A stretch of 64,000 nt of DNA, taken from contig OX123182.2 of NCBI GenBank assembly GCA_944739405.2, positions 39,619,598 through 39,683,597 on the forward strand, in the 5' to 3' direction. Shown in pieces: positions 22,550 through 31,885 of the stretch. Both the position numbers and the translations under genes were made by a program. The notes under the pieces were generated by a model. The model made no database searches. It saw only the letters and a program-made list of their open reading frames with translations, and was not told the DNA's origin. This DNA comes from Euclidia mi (taxonomy: Eukaryota > Arthropoda > Insecta > Lepidoptera > Erebidae). Position 1 is the first letter of the stretch; each line of letters opens with the position of its first letter.

Positions 22550-23845
22550 ATGGCTTACATTATAAATTTCTCATTATTAACTAAAGCGGAATTAGAATAT
22601 GAGACCACAATACGCGGCGTTTCAAAGCCTGACGATCCCCGCAAACAAATCGCTAAACTTTCAGTTAAAATTCCCTCGGAGGATATATTATCTTCACCCT
22701 TCCCACCAGAGGAGGATGTGGCTGAAGTGGAAAAGTCGTTATTAAGATCAAATAAACACTTATCTATGTTGGAAGCAAACTATACCTCCGAGCTTCAACA
22801 GAAGGTCGAAACCGTGCTTCACCATTGTTTTCATCGACTGAATAGGGTGGATACCGGCAGTCTTGATATTAAAAAAATTGAGTCTGTGTGGAATAAATTT
22901 AATGACTTATATGCGAAATTACAATTAATCACGAGCCGTAATTCGCGGTCGAATTGCTCAGTGGCAGGGGGAAACACTTCCTATAATTACGACCGTAAGC
23001 TTTTCTCGGAATTAGGTAAATTCAAATTTAACGGTAAATCATGTGTAAGATCTTTTATTGAAAAAATTGATGAATTTATGTCCTGTAGATCTATTCCACA
23101 TGACAAGATGTTGTCTTTCGCTTTTGAAATATTTTCGGGTGACGCATTAGTTTGGTATCGTTCTGTTAAAAATAATGTAAAGACTTGGTTAGAACTTTGC
23201 GAACTTTTGAAACGAGATTTTAGTCCGCATAACTACGATTATCGGCTTATGTCGGAGATTCGTCAGCGCTCACAGGGCGAGAACGAATCAATAACTATTT
23301 ACGTGGCAAAAATGCACGGTCTGTTTTCGCGACTTAGTTCTCCTATCGCTGATTCGGAAAAGCTAGAAATTTTACTAAATAATATTAGACCTTGTTACAC
23401 TAATTTTCTGCTCACTGCAAAGGTTGTTGATGTTGATAGTCTGGTCGAAGTTTGTCGTCTTTTCGAAAATTACCAAAGTCGCAGTAAGCAATTTTCTGAA
23501 CCCCCTAAAGTTTCAAAGAATACTGTAGCACCCGATGTAGCGTACAATTATCCGTTTTCTAATTTTTCTTCAAACAAAAATGTTTACAATCATAATCACT
23601 TCAATAAATATAACTCTGTCGCCGATACATCGAGATACAAGTCTGTACCACAAGTCAACGCCGTATCGAGTACTTCTAATATAAATAAAACTTTTTGCGT
23701 GCGTTGTAGATGCAATTCGCACTCATTACGTAATTGCCGTCAGCCACACTACCTAATCTGTTTTAAGTGCGGCACAAAGGGTTTCAAGGTGTCAGACTGC
23801 CCCAATTGTAAATCTAAATCGACCCCTACAGTTTCAAAAAACTAG
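22550..23845 (+). CDS. gag: Gag polyprotein of the gypsy element
   Basis: 431 residues from ATG. It makes the virus-like particle in which reverse transcription occurs. Residues about 150-320 resemble a retrotransposon gag capsid (KFKFNGKSCVRSFIEKIDEF, ALVWYRSVKNNVKTW, MHGLFSRLSSPI). A zinc knuckle at residues about 382-395 reads CVRCRCNSHSLRNC, a perfect CX2CX4HX4C. A second at about 403-416 reads CFKCGTKGFKVSDC, with Phe in place of the zinc-binding His. The frame ends TCA AAA AAC TAG; this places the heptamer A AAA AAC in exact phase for -1 frameshifting. Pol lies in the same frame as gag after the TAG. Confidence 0.9.
   Translation: MAYIINFSLLTKAELEYETTIRGVSKPDDPRKQIAKLSVKIPSEDILSSPFPPEEDVAEVEKSLLRSNKHLSMLEANYTSELQQKVETVLHHCFHRLNRVDTGSLDIKKIESVWNKFNDLYAKLQLITSRNSRSNCSVAGGNTSYNYDRKLFSELGKFKFNGKSCVRSFIEKIDEFMSCRSIPHDKMLSFAFEIFSGDALVWYRSVKNNVKTWLELCELLKRDFSPHNYDYRLMSEIRQRSQGENESITIYVAKMHGLFSRLSSPIADSEKLEILLNNIRPCYTNFLLTAKVVDVDSLVEVCRLFENYQSRSKQFSEPPKVSKNTVAPDVAYNYPFSNFSSNKNVYNHNHFNKYNSVADTSRYKSVPQVNAVSSTSNINKTFCVRCRCNSHSLRNCRQPHYLICFKCGTKGFKVSDCPNCKSKSTPTVSKN
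23836..23842 (+). promoter_or_regulatory. Candidate -1 ribosomal frameshift heptamer
   Basis: A AAA AAC is in gag phase and directly before the gag stop. A -1 slip would give 25 further codons (23842-23916) before a TAA at 23917. Pol itself is in frame 0, so either the stop is read through or a one-base indel has moved pol. Confidence 0.5.
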
Positions 23846-23857
23846 TTAATAAGGATT

Positions 23858-26800
23858 GTGGAAAATCAAATTATACAACTAATTGTAATAAAACAGAGTG
23901 GAGTAATTGGTTGGACTAAAAACTTAAAAACTAAAAAATTCTTTAATAGCTATCATATTTCCTCAATCCGTAATTCTAAAGTAGAATATTTACCTTACGT
24001 TACTCTAAAATTAAACGGAATACCTAACACTGGTCTTTTAGATTCTGGATCTTGCGTTACAATTTTAGGTAATAATTTGCATAACTTATTTTTGAAAGAC
24101 AATGTTTTGGATAAATTGAAACCTTTAAGGTTAATAATAGCAGGTGGCGAACGATTTGAGTCTTTGGGAGCGGTGTTTCTACCCTTCGAGTTTCAGGATA
24201 AATTGATTAACTTAGAAGTTCATGTTGTACCTGGGATTCAAAATTCCCTTATCCTTGGCATGGATTTTTGGCGAAGCTTTGGCCTATTTCCTAACAAATT
24301 GGAGTCTGTTTTGATTGTGAACAAGTCTGACGCTCAAGTAATGGAGTTGCAGGCAGTTCCCCCTACACATCTTGTTTCTTATGATCATCTTACAGTCGAC
24401 CAGAGAGCTACCGCTGACAACATTATTTCTAAATTTACCGATATTTCATACGAGAAGCGGGGTCTCGGTTGCACAAATATTACTTCTCATTCAATTGATA
24501 CAGGTGATTGTCCCCCTATTCGGCAAAGATTTTATCGCATGTCTCCCGATAAACAAAGAATTTTAATAAAGCATCTTGACGACATGCTCTCAGAGGATGT
24601 TGTTGAACGATCCGAAAGCCCGTGGTCAAACCCGGTCATTTTGACACCAAAGAAGAATGGTGAACTGCGTTTCTGTTTGGACAGTCGTAAATTAAATTCC
24701 GTTACAAAAAAAGATGCTTACAGCTTGCCTTATATTTCGGAAATTTTAGATAATCTGAGAGATGCTAAATACTTGTCTAGTTTAGACCTGTCTAAATCTT
24801 TTTGGCAAACATTAATTAAAGAAGAGGACCGTTGCAAAACAGCCTTTTATATTCCCACGCGTGGCACATTTCAATTCAAAAGAATGCCTTTCGGTCTTAC
24901 GAATGCGCCAGCTACTCAACAACGATTAGTTGATATTTTATTTTATGGCCCAGAATTTGAAAATAAGGTTTTCTGTTTTATCGATGACATAATCTGTATC
25001 ACGTCCAGCTTCAACGAGCATATTACTCTTTTATTACGCATTCTTGATAAACTAAAAAGCGCTAATTTAACAATTAATCTCGAAAAATGTCAATTTTTTA
25101 GAGATAAACTAAAATATTTAGGCTATGTTGTCGACTCTAGTGGATTGCATCCCGATCCGGATAAAGTAAATTCAATGAAAAATTATCCCACTCCTTCTAA
25201 TAGAAAAGAAGTACGTCGATTTTTAGGCGCAGCCTCGTGGTACAGGCGTTTTATACCGAATTTTAGCTCTATTGCTGCACCCTTAAATAAGTTAACATCT
25301 CAAAGTAAAAACGCACCTCCATTCTGCTGGACGACAGAGGCTAATGAGGCGTTTAATAACCTAAAGAATTGCTTGATTTCCTCCTCGGTGTTGGCTTGTC
25401 CTGACTACTCGCAACCGTTTGAAATACACTCAGATGCTAGCGATTTTGGTCTTGGCGTGATCCTCTGTCAAAGGTTAAATGGTGAGGAAAGAGTCATAGC
25501 GTACTATAGCAAATCACTCAGTAAGCAAGAAAAAAATTACAGTGCCACAGAGCGCGAGGCCCTGGCTGTTCTATCTGCTATAGAACACTGGCGTTGTTAT
25601 GTTGAAAATGGTAAAAAGTTTATTGTTTACACTGATCACGCTGCTTTGAAATGGTTCTTGACCTTAAATAACCCTACTGGCCGGTTAGCCAGATGGGGAG
25701 TTCGCTTATCGTCCTATAATTTCGAAATACGTCATCGTCGGGGTTCCGATAACGTTTTGCCTGATTTTCTGTCTCGCTTTTTACCCGTTTCTGCTATTGC
25801 TAATGATATAAATATAGATATTAATTCTAATCAGAATTTACCAGTTTCTACTAATGATCCTTGGTATTTAAATATCTATAAAGGCTGTTTAAGTTCTCCG
25901 ACTTCCTTTGTTAACTATCAAGTAATAAACAATAAATTGTATTGTTTTAAAAAAACATTAAACCCTCTCACTAGAGAATTTCAATGGAAAAAGGTTATTC
26001 CGTCTGACCAAAGAATTGACATTCTAAGGGAGAATCATTCTTCGCCCACTGCTGGACATCTGGGTATCTTTAAGACATACAAACGTCTTGCACTTAATTA
26101 CTTTTGGCCTGGTATGTACTCCGATGTTGTCAAGTTCGTCAGTTCATGTGAACCTTGTATCACCCATAAACACCAAAATCACCCAAATTTAGGTCTAATG
26201 GGAAAACCCAAATCATGTCAAAAGCCCTTTCAGACGATTAGTATTGATTTGATTGGTCCATTGCCCCCCAGCAGAAAACAAAACACTTTTATATTTGTGG
26301 TCAGTTGTTGTTTCTCTAAATATTGTTTGCTTTTCCCCATTAAACGGGCAACTGCAGAAGTGATAACAAAGATTCTCGAGGAAAATGTATTTTTGGTGCA
26401 TGGAATTCCATCTACTATTGTTTTGGATAACGGTAAACAATTTATTAGCGCAACCTTTAAAAGTATGTTGTCAAAATATAAAATTCCAAATTTGCATTTT
26501 ACACCGTTGAATACTCCCCACGTTAACTCGGTTGAACGTTACAACAAAACCATTATGACAGCTATTTCAACTTTCATAGAATCTGATCATCGAGTCTGGG
26601 ACACTTTAATCACTAAGGTTCAGTTCGCCCTTAACTGCGCAGTTAGTGAGGTTACTGGTTATTCTCCTAATTTCCTTGTTTTTGGTAGGGAGGTCATAAC
26701 ATGTGGTTCTCAGTATATTGACAAGGAATTTAATTCCAATATGGTGCTTGAACCACGGGACGGCTATGCCGAAACTTTAGGCTACTTATCCTCTATTTTC

Positions 26801-27085
26801 GAGAAGGTACATTCAGCTCTGTTGTCGGCCCACCAACGAAATTGTTCATCTTATAATCTTCGCCGTAAACCAGCAGAATTCAATGTCGGTGATATAGTTT
26901 GGCGCAGAACGTTTCTACTTAGTCACAAGGCTAAATACTTTAGCAAGAAATTGGCGCCTAAATTTATTAAATGTAAGATTGCCTCAAAAAAGTCACCCCT
27001 AGTATACAAACTTAACGACATGGCCGGTAAACCTTTAGGAGAATGGCACATCAAGGATTTAAAGTTGATTAATTACAAAGAATAA
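23858..27085 (+). CDS. pol: Pol polyprotein (protease, RT, RNase H, integrase)
   Basis: About 1075 residues counted from 23858; no ATG nearby, so it is presumably made as a gag-pol fusion. Protease: LLDSGSCVTILG near residue 58, then SLILGMDFW. RT: PVILTPKKNGELRFCLDSRK, SSLDLSKSFWQTL, FKRMPFGLTNAP and FIDDIICI near 372 (usually YVDD). RNase H: IHSDASDFGLG near 523, SATEREALAVL, YTDHAALKW. Integrase: zinc module ENHSSPTAGHLG...CEPC near 724-770, catalytic core SIDLIGPLP near 795, VLDNGKQF near 856 and NSVERYNKT near 890, a DDE set. The frame is uninterrupted. The enzyme copies the RNA genome and inserts the DNA. Length and order fit the Ty3/gypsy family; subclade not assigned. Confidence 0.95.
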   Translation: MENQIIQLIVIKQSGVIGWTKNLKTKKFFNSYHISSIRNSKVEYLPYVTLKLNGIPNTGLLDSGSCVTILGNNLHNLFLKDNVLDKLKPLRLIIAGGERFESLGAVFLPFEFQDKLINLEVHVVPGIQNSLILGMDFWRSFGLFPNKLESVLIVNKSDAQVMELQAVPPTHLVSYDHLTVDQRATADNIISKFTDISYEKRGLGCTNITSHSIDTGDCPPIRQRFYRMSPDKQRILIKHLDDMLSEDVVERSESPWSNPVILTPKKNGELRFCLDSRKLNSVTKKDAYSLPYISEILDNLRDAKYLSSLDLSKSFWQTLIKEEDRCKTAFYIPTRGTFQFKRMPFGLTNAPATQQRLVDILFYGPEFENKVFCFIDDIICITSSFNEHITLLLRILDKLKSANLTINLEKCQFFRDKLKYLGYVVDSSGLHPDPDKVNSMKNYPTPSNRKEVRRFLGAASWYRRFIPNFSSIAAPLNKLTSQSKNAPPFCWTTEANEAFNNLKNCLISSSVLACPDYSQPFEIHSDASDFGLGVILCQRLNGEERVIAYYSKSLSKQEKNYSATEREALAVLSAIEHWRCYVENGKKFIVYTDHAALKWFLTLNNPTGRLARWGVRLSSYNFEIRHRRGSDNVLPDFLSRFLPVSAIANDINIDINSNQNLPVSTNDPWYLNIYKGCLSSPTSFVNYQVINNKLYCFKKTLNPLTREFQWKKVIPSDQRIDILRENHSSPTAGHLGIFKTYKRLALNYFWPGMYSDVVKFVSSCEPCITHKHQNHPNLGLMGKPKSCQKPFQTISIDLIGPLPPSRKQNTFIFVVSCCFSKYCLLFPIKRATAEVITKILEENVFLVHGIPSTIVLDNGKQFISATFKSMLSKYKIPNLHFTPLNTPHVNSVERYNKTIMTAISTFIESDHRVWDTLITKVQFALNCAVSEVTGYSPNFLVFGREVITCGSQYIDKEFNSNMVLEPRDGYAETLGYLSSIFEKVHSALLSAHQRNCSSYNLRRKPAEFNVGDIVWRRTFLLSHKAKYFSKKLAPKFIKCKIASKKSPLVYKLNDMAGKPLGEWHIKDLKLINYKE

Positions 27086-28214
27086 TAAAAGCATAAAAAC
27101 AACAATGTAAGACGCATATCTATACTAAGTTATAATTACCTACATAATTATTTGCGAAGGCCAACAATGGTTCTTATGTTTTCGAGTCGAAGCTCACAAG
27201 ATAATGTATTGTGTTGTGTTAATGATTTATGTAAACATGCTAACATAAAATGAATAAATGTTTCAGTTATAAATTTTAATAAAGTTTATTACATGTAATA
27301 TTGTTACAAAGAATCTGTTGTTTATCTAACTATCAGTTATGGCTCAGTGGTTAAAAAGTTGTTGTCGGATCGGTCTGGTGTTCGATTCTCGCATGTGTAT
27401 TTTCTTTCCGCAAATCTATTTGTTGAAATGCATATTGATTGGCGTATTGTTTTTCGCCGTGCCTTGTTCTGAAGTTCTGTTATTATTCTTAATTCTGTAT
27501 AAATTCCTTAATCAAATTGTTATTATAGGTACTTTATAAACATCCAGAGTAATTAACCGTGCGCCGCGAGCTCGGAACAGTCGAATAGTACCTACCATTT
27601 AGATCGTACCTACCTAGTTGTCGTTATGACGCATGCGCGTTCACTCAGCGACGCGCCGATATATAAATGCCTAACTAATGATTCACCATTGTTTACATTC
27701 AAAAGGTGTTTACTGGTCGTGTTGTAGTTATTAATTAGAGCAAAATATTTATTAAATTCTTTCCTTTGACATTGAGCGGTCCGGTCGTGTCTGCGGCTTA
27801 TATTATTTTTGTTCATCGTTACGAAAAATCTGTTGTTACACCTAACTATATTCAAAAAGTTTACTTATCTAGTGGCAAAGGCCGAACCCAAGATTTTTAA
27901 GTCGTAGGGCTAGATCAAGTTCTTATATCTACAAATCATTATTACCTAATAATTACCCTAAGCGCTTCTCCATAGATTGTTATCTTTGCTATTGGGCTAT
28001 TACACTGGCCTTGGCATTTACATGTAGGTATGTGTGATGAATTATGAATGATAAATGTTTATGTTCAAGTTCAGACTGCCGTTGTACGCGTGAAGAATGC
28101 AAGCGTGGGTCATTATTATTTAGATATACTAATTAGCGTATAGGGTTGTCACTTGTTTAAGGTACTCATGCTCTTGTTTTCTCTAATTCCAGGGAGTATC
28201 TTCAGGGCTGCTAC
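27086..28214 (+). other. 3' non-coding region of the gypsy element
   Basis: No frame over about 80 codons. Several blocks also occur in the 4.4 kb element: GTTCACTCAGCGACGCG near 27638, GCCGAACCCAAGA and CGTAGGGCTAGA near 27880-27912, ACCCTAAGCGCTTC near 27955. Conservation without coding suggests signals in RNA or DNA. There is no env gene. Confidence 0.7.
27340..27389 (+). other. tRNA-like A-box/B-box pair
   Basis: TGGCTCAGTGG (27340-27350) fits the Pol III A-box consensus fully; TGTTCGATTCT (27379-27389) fits the B box at most positions, 28 bases further on. The 4.4 kb element has the counterpart at 12653-12703. No full tRNA fold is evident. Confidence 0.55.
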
Positions 28215-28215
28215 G

Positions 28216-28263
28216 CCCGTTGGGCTAGGGAATTTTCCTTAGGGAAAATCCCGGCCTAACGGG
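28216..28263 (+). other. Hairpin before the polypurine tract
   Basis: CCCGTTGGGCTAGGG-AATTTTCC pairs with GGAAAATCCCGGCCTAACGGG around TTAG, with a few mismatches. The 4.4 kb element has a similar hairpin (AGGGAATTTTCC...GGAAAAATTC...CCCT) at the same position. A role in plus-strand priming or 3' processing is conjecture. Confidence 0.55.
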
Positions 28264-28270
28264 GGGGGTG

Positions 28271-28666
28271 TGTGACGTCGTGCCCCGGCGCTTGCGAGCC
28301 TCGCTACGAGTGACGCACTGCAGTGGGGAGCCCTCCCCCGCTCGCCGGCCCTATATATACCGGCGACACACGTGGTTGGGTCCTCTTTCTGCTTGGAGAC
28401 AACACGACAAAGCTGAGTACCCATCCGAAGACCTGTGGAGTGCCAACCTACCACCCACGCCCTGGATAATTGTCTAGTCGGTTAATCTCCAGTGTCAGTT
28501 CTTTTGTGTAATTAAAACCATTGTGAATCTGGAATATAACGCGAGTTTAATCTTTCCTGGTGATATTTTTTATTTATTTCCCGTAAGACAACCTAATTAT
28601 CTCTCTTTAATTGCTCGGTGAGTGATCGATCCCGGCTATCCCGGGAAATCAATCACTCGTGCGACA
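28271..28666 (+). repeat. 3' LTR of the gypsy element
   Basis: 396 bp, about five differences from the 5' LTR. Preceded by the polypurine tract GGGGGGGGTG and followed by AAGG. Confidence 0.95.
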
Positions 28667-29099
28667 AAGGGAAGTATAGTACCTATGTCAAAATTATACC
28701 TAATGCACAGGCACTTACTACATAAAGGTACTAATCTTCATTGCGACATCCAAGCTATCCTTTCGCTTGTGTTTGCGGATGTATGGATTTAGCTCGCGGA
28801 TTAGCTCTTTAACGAGCGGTTTAGAGAGCCGGTATGTTTTTATAAAGTTTTGATTGCTCATAGAAAAAGCATCAGCGGTAAGACGCCGCTGACGCAAAGC
28901 ATGATGTCGTTGTCTTCTGCGTCTTTCCGACGCTGCTTCTTCATCTGCACGAAGAGCATGCCTTAAATATAGCCATCGCAACCCAAATCCACTCATACTT
29001 ATTTGAGATATAAACCAGTAACAAACACTTATTTTGATTTTGCTCAAATTTTCAACAAACAATAGTCAGCTGTGAACTGTCAAACCGTAGTATTATTTG

Positions 29100-29310
29100 G
29101 TTTTAGCACTTTTAGCTATAGTTTGACGTTTGTTGTACGTAAATAATTATCAGAATACCGTCCACACTAGTTCACACTGGGTTCAACTTTCGATGTTGTC
29201 CCGATCTCATTCAAGTGCCAGTTAAGTTACGAGAATACCATTTATGACACCGAGACTAGATTGTTATTGGAATTTGAACTAATATAATTACCAGAATTGG
29301 CCTTCAGATG
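29100..29310 (-). repeat. Probable end region of the Harbinger element
   Basis: Upstream of transposase exon 1 (minus strand). It contains AGAATACC at 29151 and 29229 and CCAGAATTGGCCTTC near 29296, both also present at 5744-6025. The exact terminus is not defined; the border probably follows the GGCC. Confidence 0.45.
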
Positions 29311-29682
29311 CATGTCAATGTTCACAGTCGACGCTGCGGCGGCGAGTGGAAGCGCCGCAACGAACTAATGCTACGACACTACGTCGTAGCTATGTAGCTA
29401 TAAACTACATTATACTCATAGGTGTAGACACAAAGAAAGATACTTACTCGCTTGCTTAGCTCCGTTTCTACCTACAGTGATTAAATGTAGTAAACACTTT
29501 AATATAAGATACCGTCTCTATGAAGTAATTTGAATGGGACATCATAAGTCAAATTTAAAGCAAACGCAATCATATATGGATGACGACAATTATAGATAGG
29601 TAGAAAATTTTTATTGTACACCATCCGATCTAACCACCAATCTAACCAACGGGAAACACCCATCAAAAGTACAATAATATAA
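29311..29682. other. Short GC-rich patch then AT-rich intergenic
   Basis: A patch near 29330-29400 repeats the words CTACGACACTACGTCGTAG and AGCTATGTAGCTATA. Nothing coding. Confidence 0.4.
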
Positions 29683-29888
29683 TCTTAATATATAAAATCC
29701 TTGCGTTACTTACTGACTGACAGACAAGCTACCGCCGAAACTTTTGGGCGCAGGAAGCTGAAATTTGGCATGTATGTTCCTTGGGGACCGTAGGGGTACA
29801 CTAAGAAGGGATTTCACGAAATTCCTGCGGGATTGTCCAAAACGGGTTAATTAAAAAAATTGCAGGAGTAGCTGCTGGCGTCCTCTAG
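29683..29888 (+). mobile_element. Non-autonomous Helitron, copy 3
   Basis: 206 bp, A before TC and T after CTAG. It has more substitutions than the other copies (for example CAGACAAGCTACCGCC). Confidence 0.85.
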
Positions 29889-31279
29889 TAAAACAAAAAA
29901 TAACTTAAAATTCATGCATTTTGTGTGCTATACGATGTATATTTTAAAATTGAATGGTAGGAATCGTTACTATTTTGTTCCCGATATCGAGAACGTTATT
30001 ATCATTCTTGAAATTTAATTCAAAGGTGATAAGTCCACAATATAAAATCTCGATATCACCCTTGCTGCAAAAAAATACCTTTTGTTAAATTATCCCAAAA
30101 AGCTCTCTAAAAGCTTACCTAAGCCCATCGTTAATTGTACACTTTACCAAGTTTCTTAGAAATGTAAAAGCGAGGACCAGTATACTCCGAGATTTAAACT
30201 GGAAGCTGCGTTAAGTTTAAGCTTCGAACTTATGAACATGTTGCTCAACAACGCCAGAGATCAGATTGCGCAAATTCAAAATTAGAACGAAATTTGTATG
30301 AAATTATTTGCCGAGTTGTTTAACCACAACTTATTGGACAGTTGTGAAACAGGCGTTTAGTATAACCAATTCCACGCTACTTTTGTTACTTATTCGCATA
30401 CTGCTTTAGATATTACCTTAAGTTCGGTACCAAAATAGTCGTTGTGTACACATTCATCAACGACATTGAATCTGATGCGGGCCTTTCCTAACTATTCAAA
30501 GTTACCATACTGGTAACATACGGTATACTAGATAGGTACATAGTATAAGCAATACCTATCGGTGCACATCTTGTTAGAGTTAGTAATACATTCATTACTC
30601 TGATTTCACTCATAGATTTAAATATTCAAACTTAAATTTGTAAAAGATTATACATCAAACTGTTCGCGGCATTTTTAATTAATATAAATATAATCATTTT
30701 TGCTCTAAATTAGAACATTTAGGACGCAGGATTGCACCCTTGATAACATATAATATTTATGTTATATGGATAATTCATGAACATAATTGGCATTTATTTT
30801 AGAGCTTACGCTGCATAGGACGAAAACGTCTTTTGAATAAAGTGTATTATTTCACAGAGACACCGTTGACTCGTCATATATATCGCTGGTACATGTGTCG
30901 CCTCAATCGTACGTAATATTATGTCGAAAATTACACGAAAAAATCAGTAACTGGTGCAAAAAACTCGCGAGGGACGAGGCAAGGAAACTCATAATTTGAG
31001 CATAAAATTGAAAGAGGACCACATTTATTAGGAGGAAGGCGTTCCTTATGTATTATTTAAAGAATATATTCAGGCAACGTGCCTTTTTTATTAATCGTCC
31101 TTAATATCAGATTGAAGCACGTACAGATCCTAATTTATATTCAGGAATATGAACTCAGACATCCCATTACTGAATGGCCATATTCCGTAGTCGAAGGAAT
31201 TATTAATCAAATTATAAATGATGTGCCTATATTAATTCTTAACAAACACAATTATCTAAAATTATACATTATGCCCGTA
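29889..31279. other. Intergenic, no gene recognised
   Basis: AT-rich with only short frames and no repeat edge that I can identify. Confidence 0.4.
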
Positions 31280-31675
31280 GTATGTGTGGTAGACTGATTG
31301 ATAGGATTCAGAATTTAACTATACGAGGAAACAGTGGTCTGAAAGGAGATGCCGTGACAAGGATTGAGAAATGAATGCTGAAGTGGTTTAGACACGCGGA
31401 GCGCATGAGTGAAGAAAAAATTACGAATAAGGTCTATAAGGCAAACATGTGTGGGCTAGTCGGTCGTGGCAGACCTCGTCGGATATTCCTCGACCAAATT
31501 GGGGACGTCCTAAAAAACGGCAAGGTCCTAAGTACCCGAAACCGGCGAGCATGTATGAAAAGAGTAATGTATGTAGAGGAAGCGCGTGAGGTTTGTAAGG
31601 ATAGAAGCAAGTGGCGTTCTGTTGTCTCTGCCTACCCCGATGAGAAAAAGGTGTGAGTATATGTATGTATGTATA
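31280..31675 (+). pseudogene. LINE ORF2 C-terminus and tail
   Basis: Plus-strand frame with an early TGA: GNSGLKGDAVTRIEK, stop, MLKWFRHAERM, then GRGRPRRIFLDQIGDVL, LSTRNRRACM, CKDRSKWRSVVSAYP and a stop. A TATGTATGTAT tail follows. This is the same LINE family as the copies at 9600 and 33545-35290, here 5'-truncated to about 130 codons. Confidence 0.85.
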
Positions 31676-31734
31676 AATAATCCCTTTGCTTCAATCATCA
31701 AGTCACTAAATGCAGGCAATTTAGTTTAAATTAA

Positions 31735-31880
31735 TCCATGGTACGGTCAATGATGTGATTTAAAAAGAAATATAACTAATATATATGCTATGCTATAATT
31801 ATTACAAAACTTAATTGTAATATATTGTGTAATTGTTTGTTTTCCGAAATAAATAAATAAATAAATAAAATAAAATAACT
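31735..31880 (+). repeat. LINE-like 3' end with AAAT tail
   Basis: TTGTGTAATTGTTTG and CCGAAATAAATAAATAAATA resemble 3' UTR ends of lepidopteran LINEs. No coding part precedes it. Confidence 0.4.
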
Positions 31881-31885
31881 ATCTA

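Larger units (their letters stand above)
21652..28666 (+). mobile_element. Ty3/gypsy LTR retrotransposon, 7015 bp, near complete
   Basis: Two 396-bp LTRs (21652-22047 and 28271-28666) differ at about five positions. AAGG is duplicated directly outside (21648-21651 and 28667-28670). Inside, in order: tRNA-Lys-type primer binding site, a leader of about 490 bp, gag (22550-23845), pol with protease, RT, RNase H and integrase (23858-27085), a 1.19 kb 3' region without a long frame, a hairpin and a polypurine tract. No envelope gene is present. It landed in intron 1 of the Harbinger transposase gene, opposite in orientation. LTR divergence of about 1.3 percent makes it older than the 4.4 kb relative. 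Confidence 0.95.
20972..28996 (-). pseudogene. PIF/Harbinger (HARBI1-like) transposase gene, broken
   Basis: Exons on the minus strand: 28736-28996 (start ATG at 28996; basic arginine-rich stretch, then FIKTYRLSKPLVKELIREL), 21404-21600 (VLITLAFYASGSYQT...FKKFVKFPTTRVEREE), 21183-21315 (FPGVVGCIDGTHVCI with the first catalytic Asp, then EHEEAYYCRKGYYSLNVMI) and about 20972-21107 (ICDADQNIKCVD with the second Asp). Exon 4 needs a one-base frame change before HDSTIWRD. The exon with the third acidic residue is not found. The exon 1 boundary reads AAG|ATTAGT where a GT donor is expected. A 7.0 kb gypsy element sits in intron 1. The enzyme normally cuts and pastes the transposon as a DDE nuclease; this copy cannot. 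Confidence 0.85.

Noticed and set aside
27086..28270. Envelope gene of the gypsy element
   Set aside because: No frame longer than about 80 codons; the element is a retrotransposon without env.
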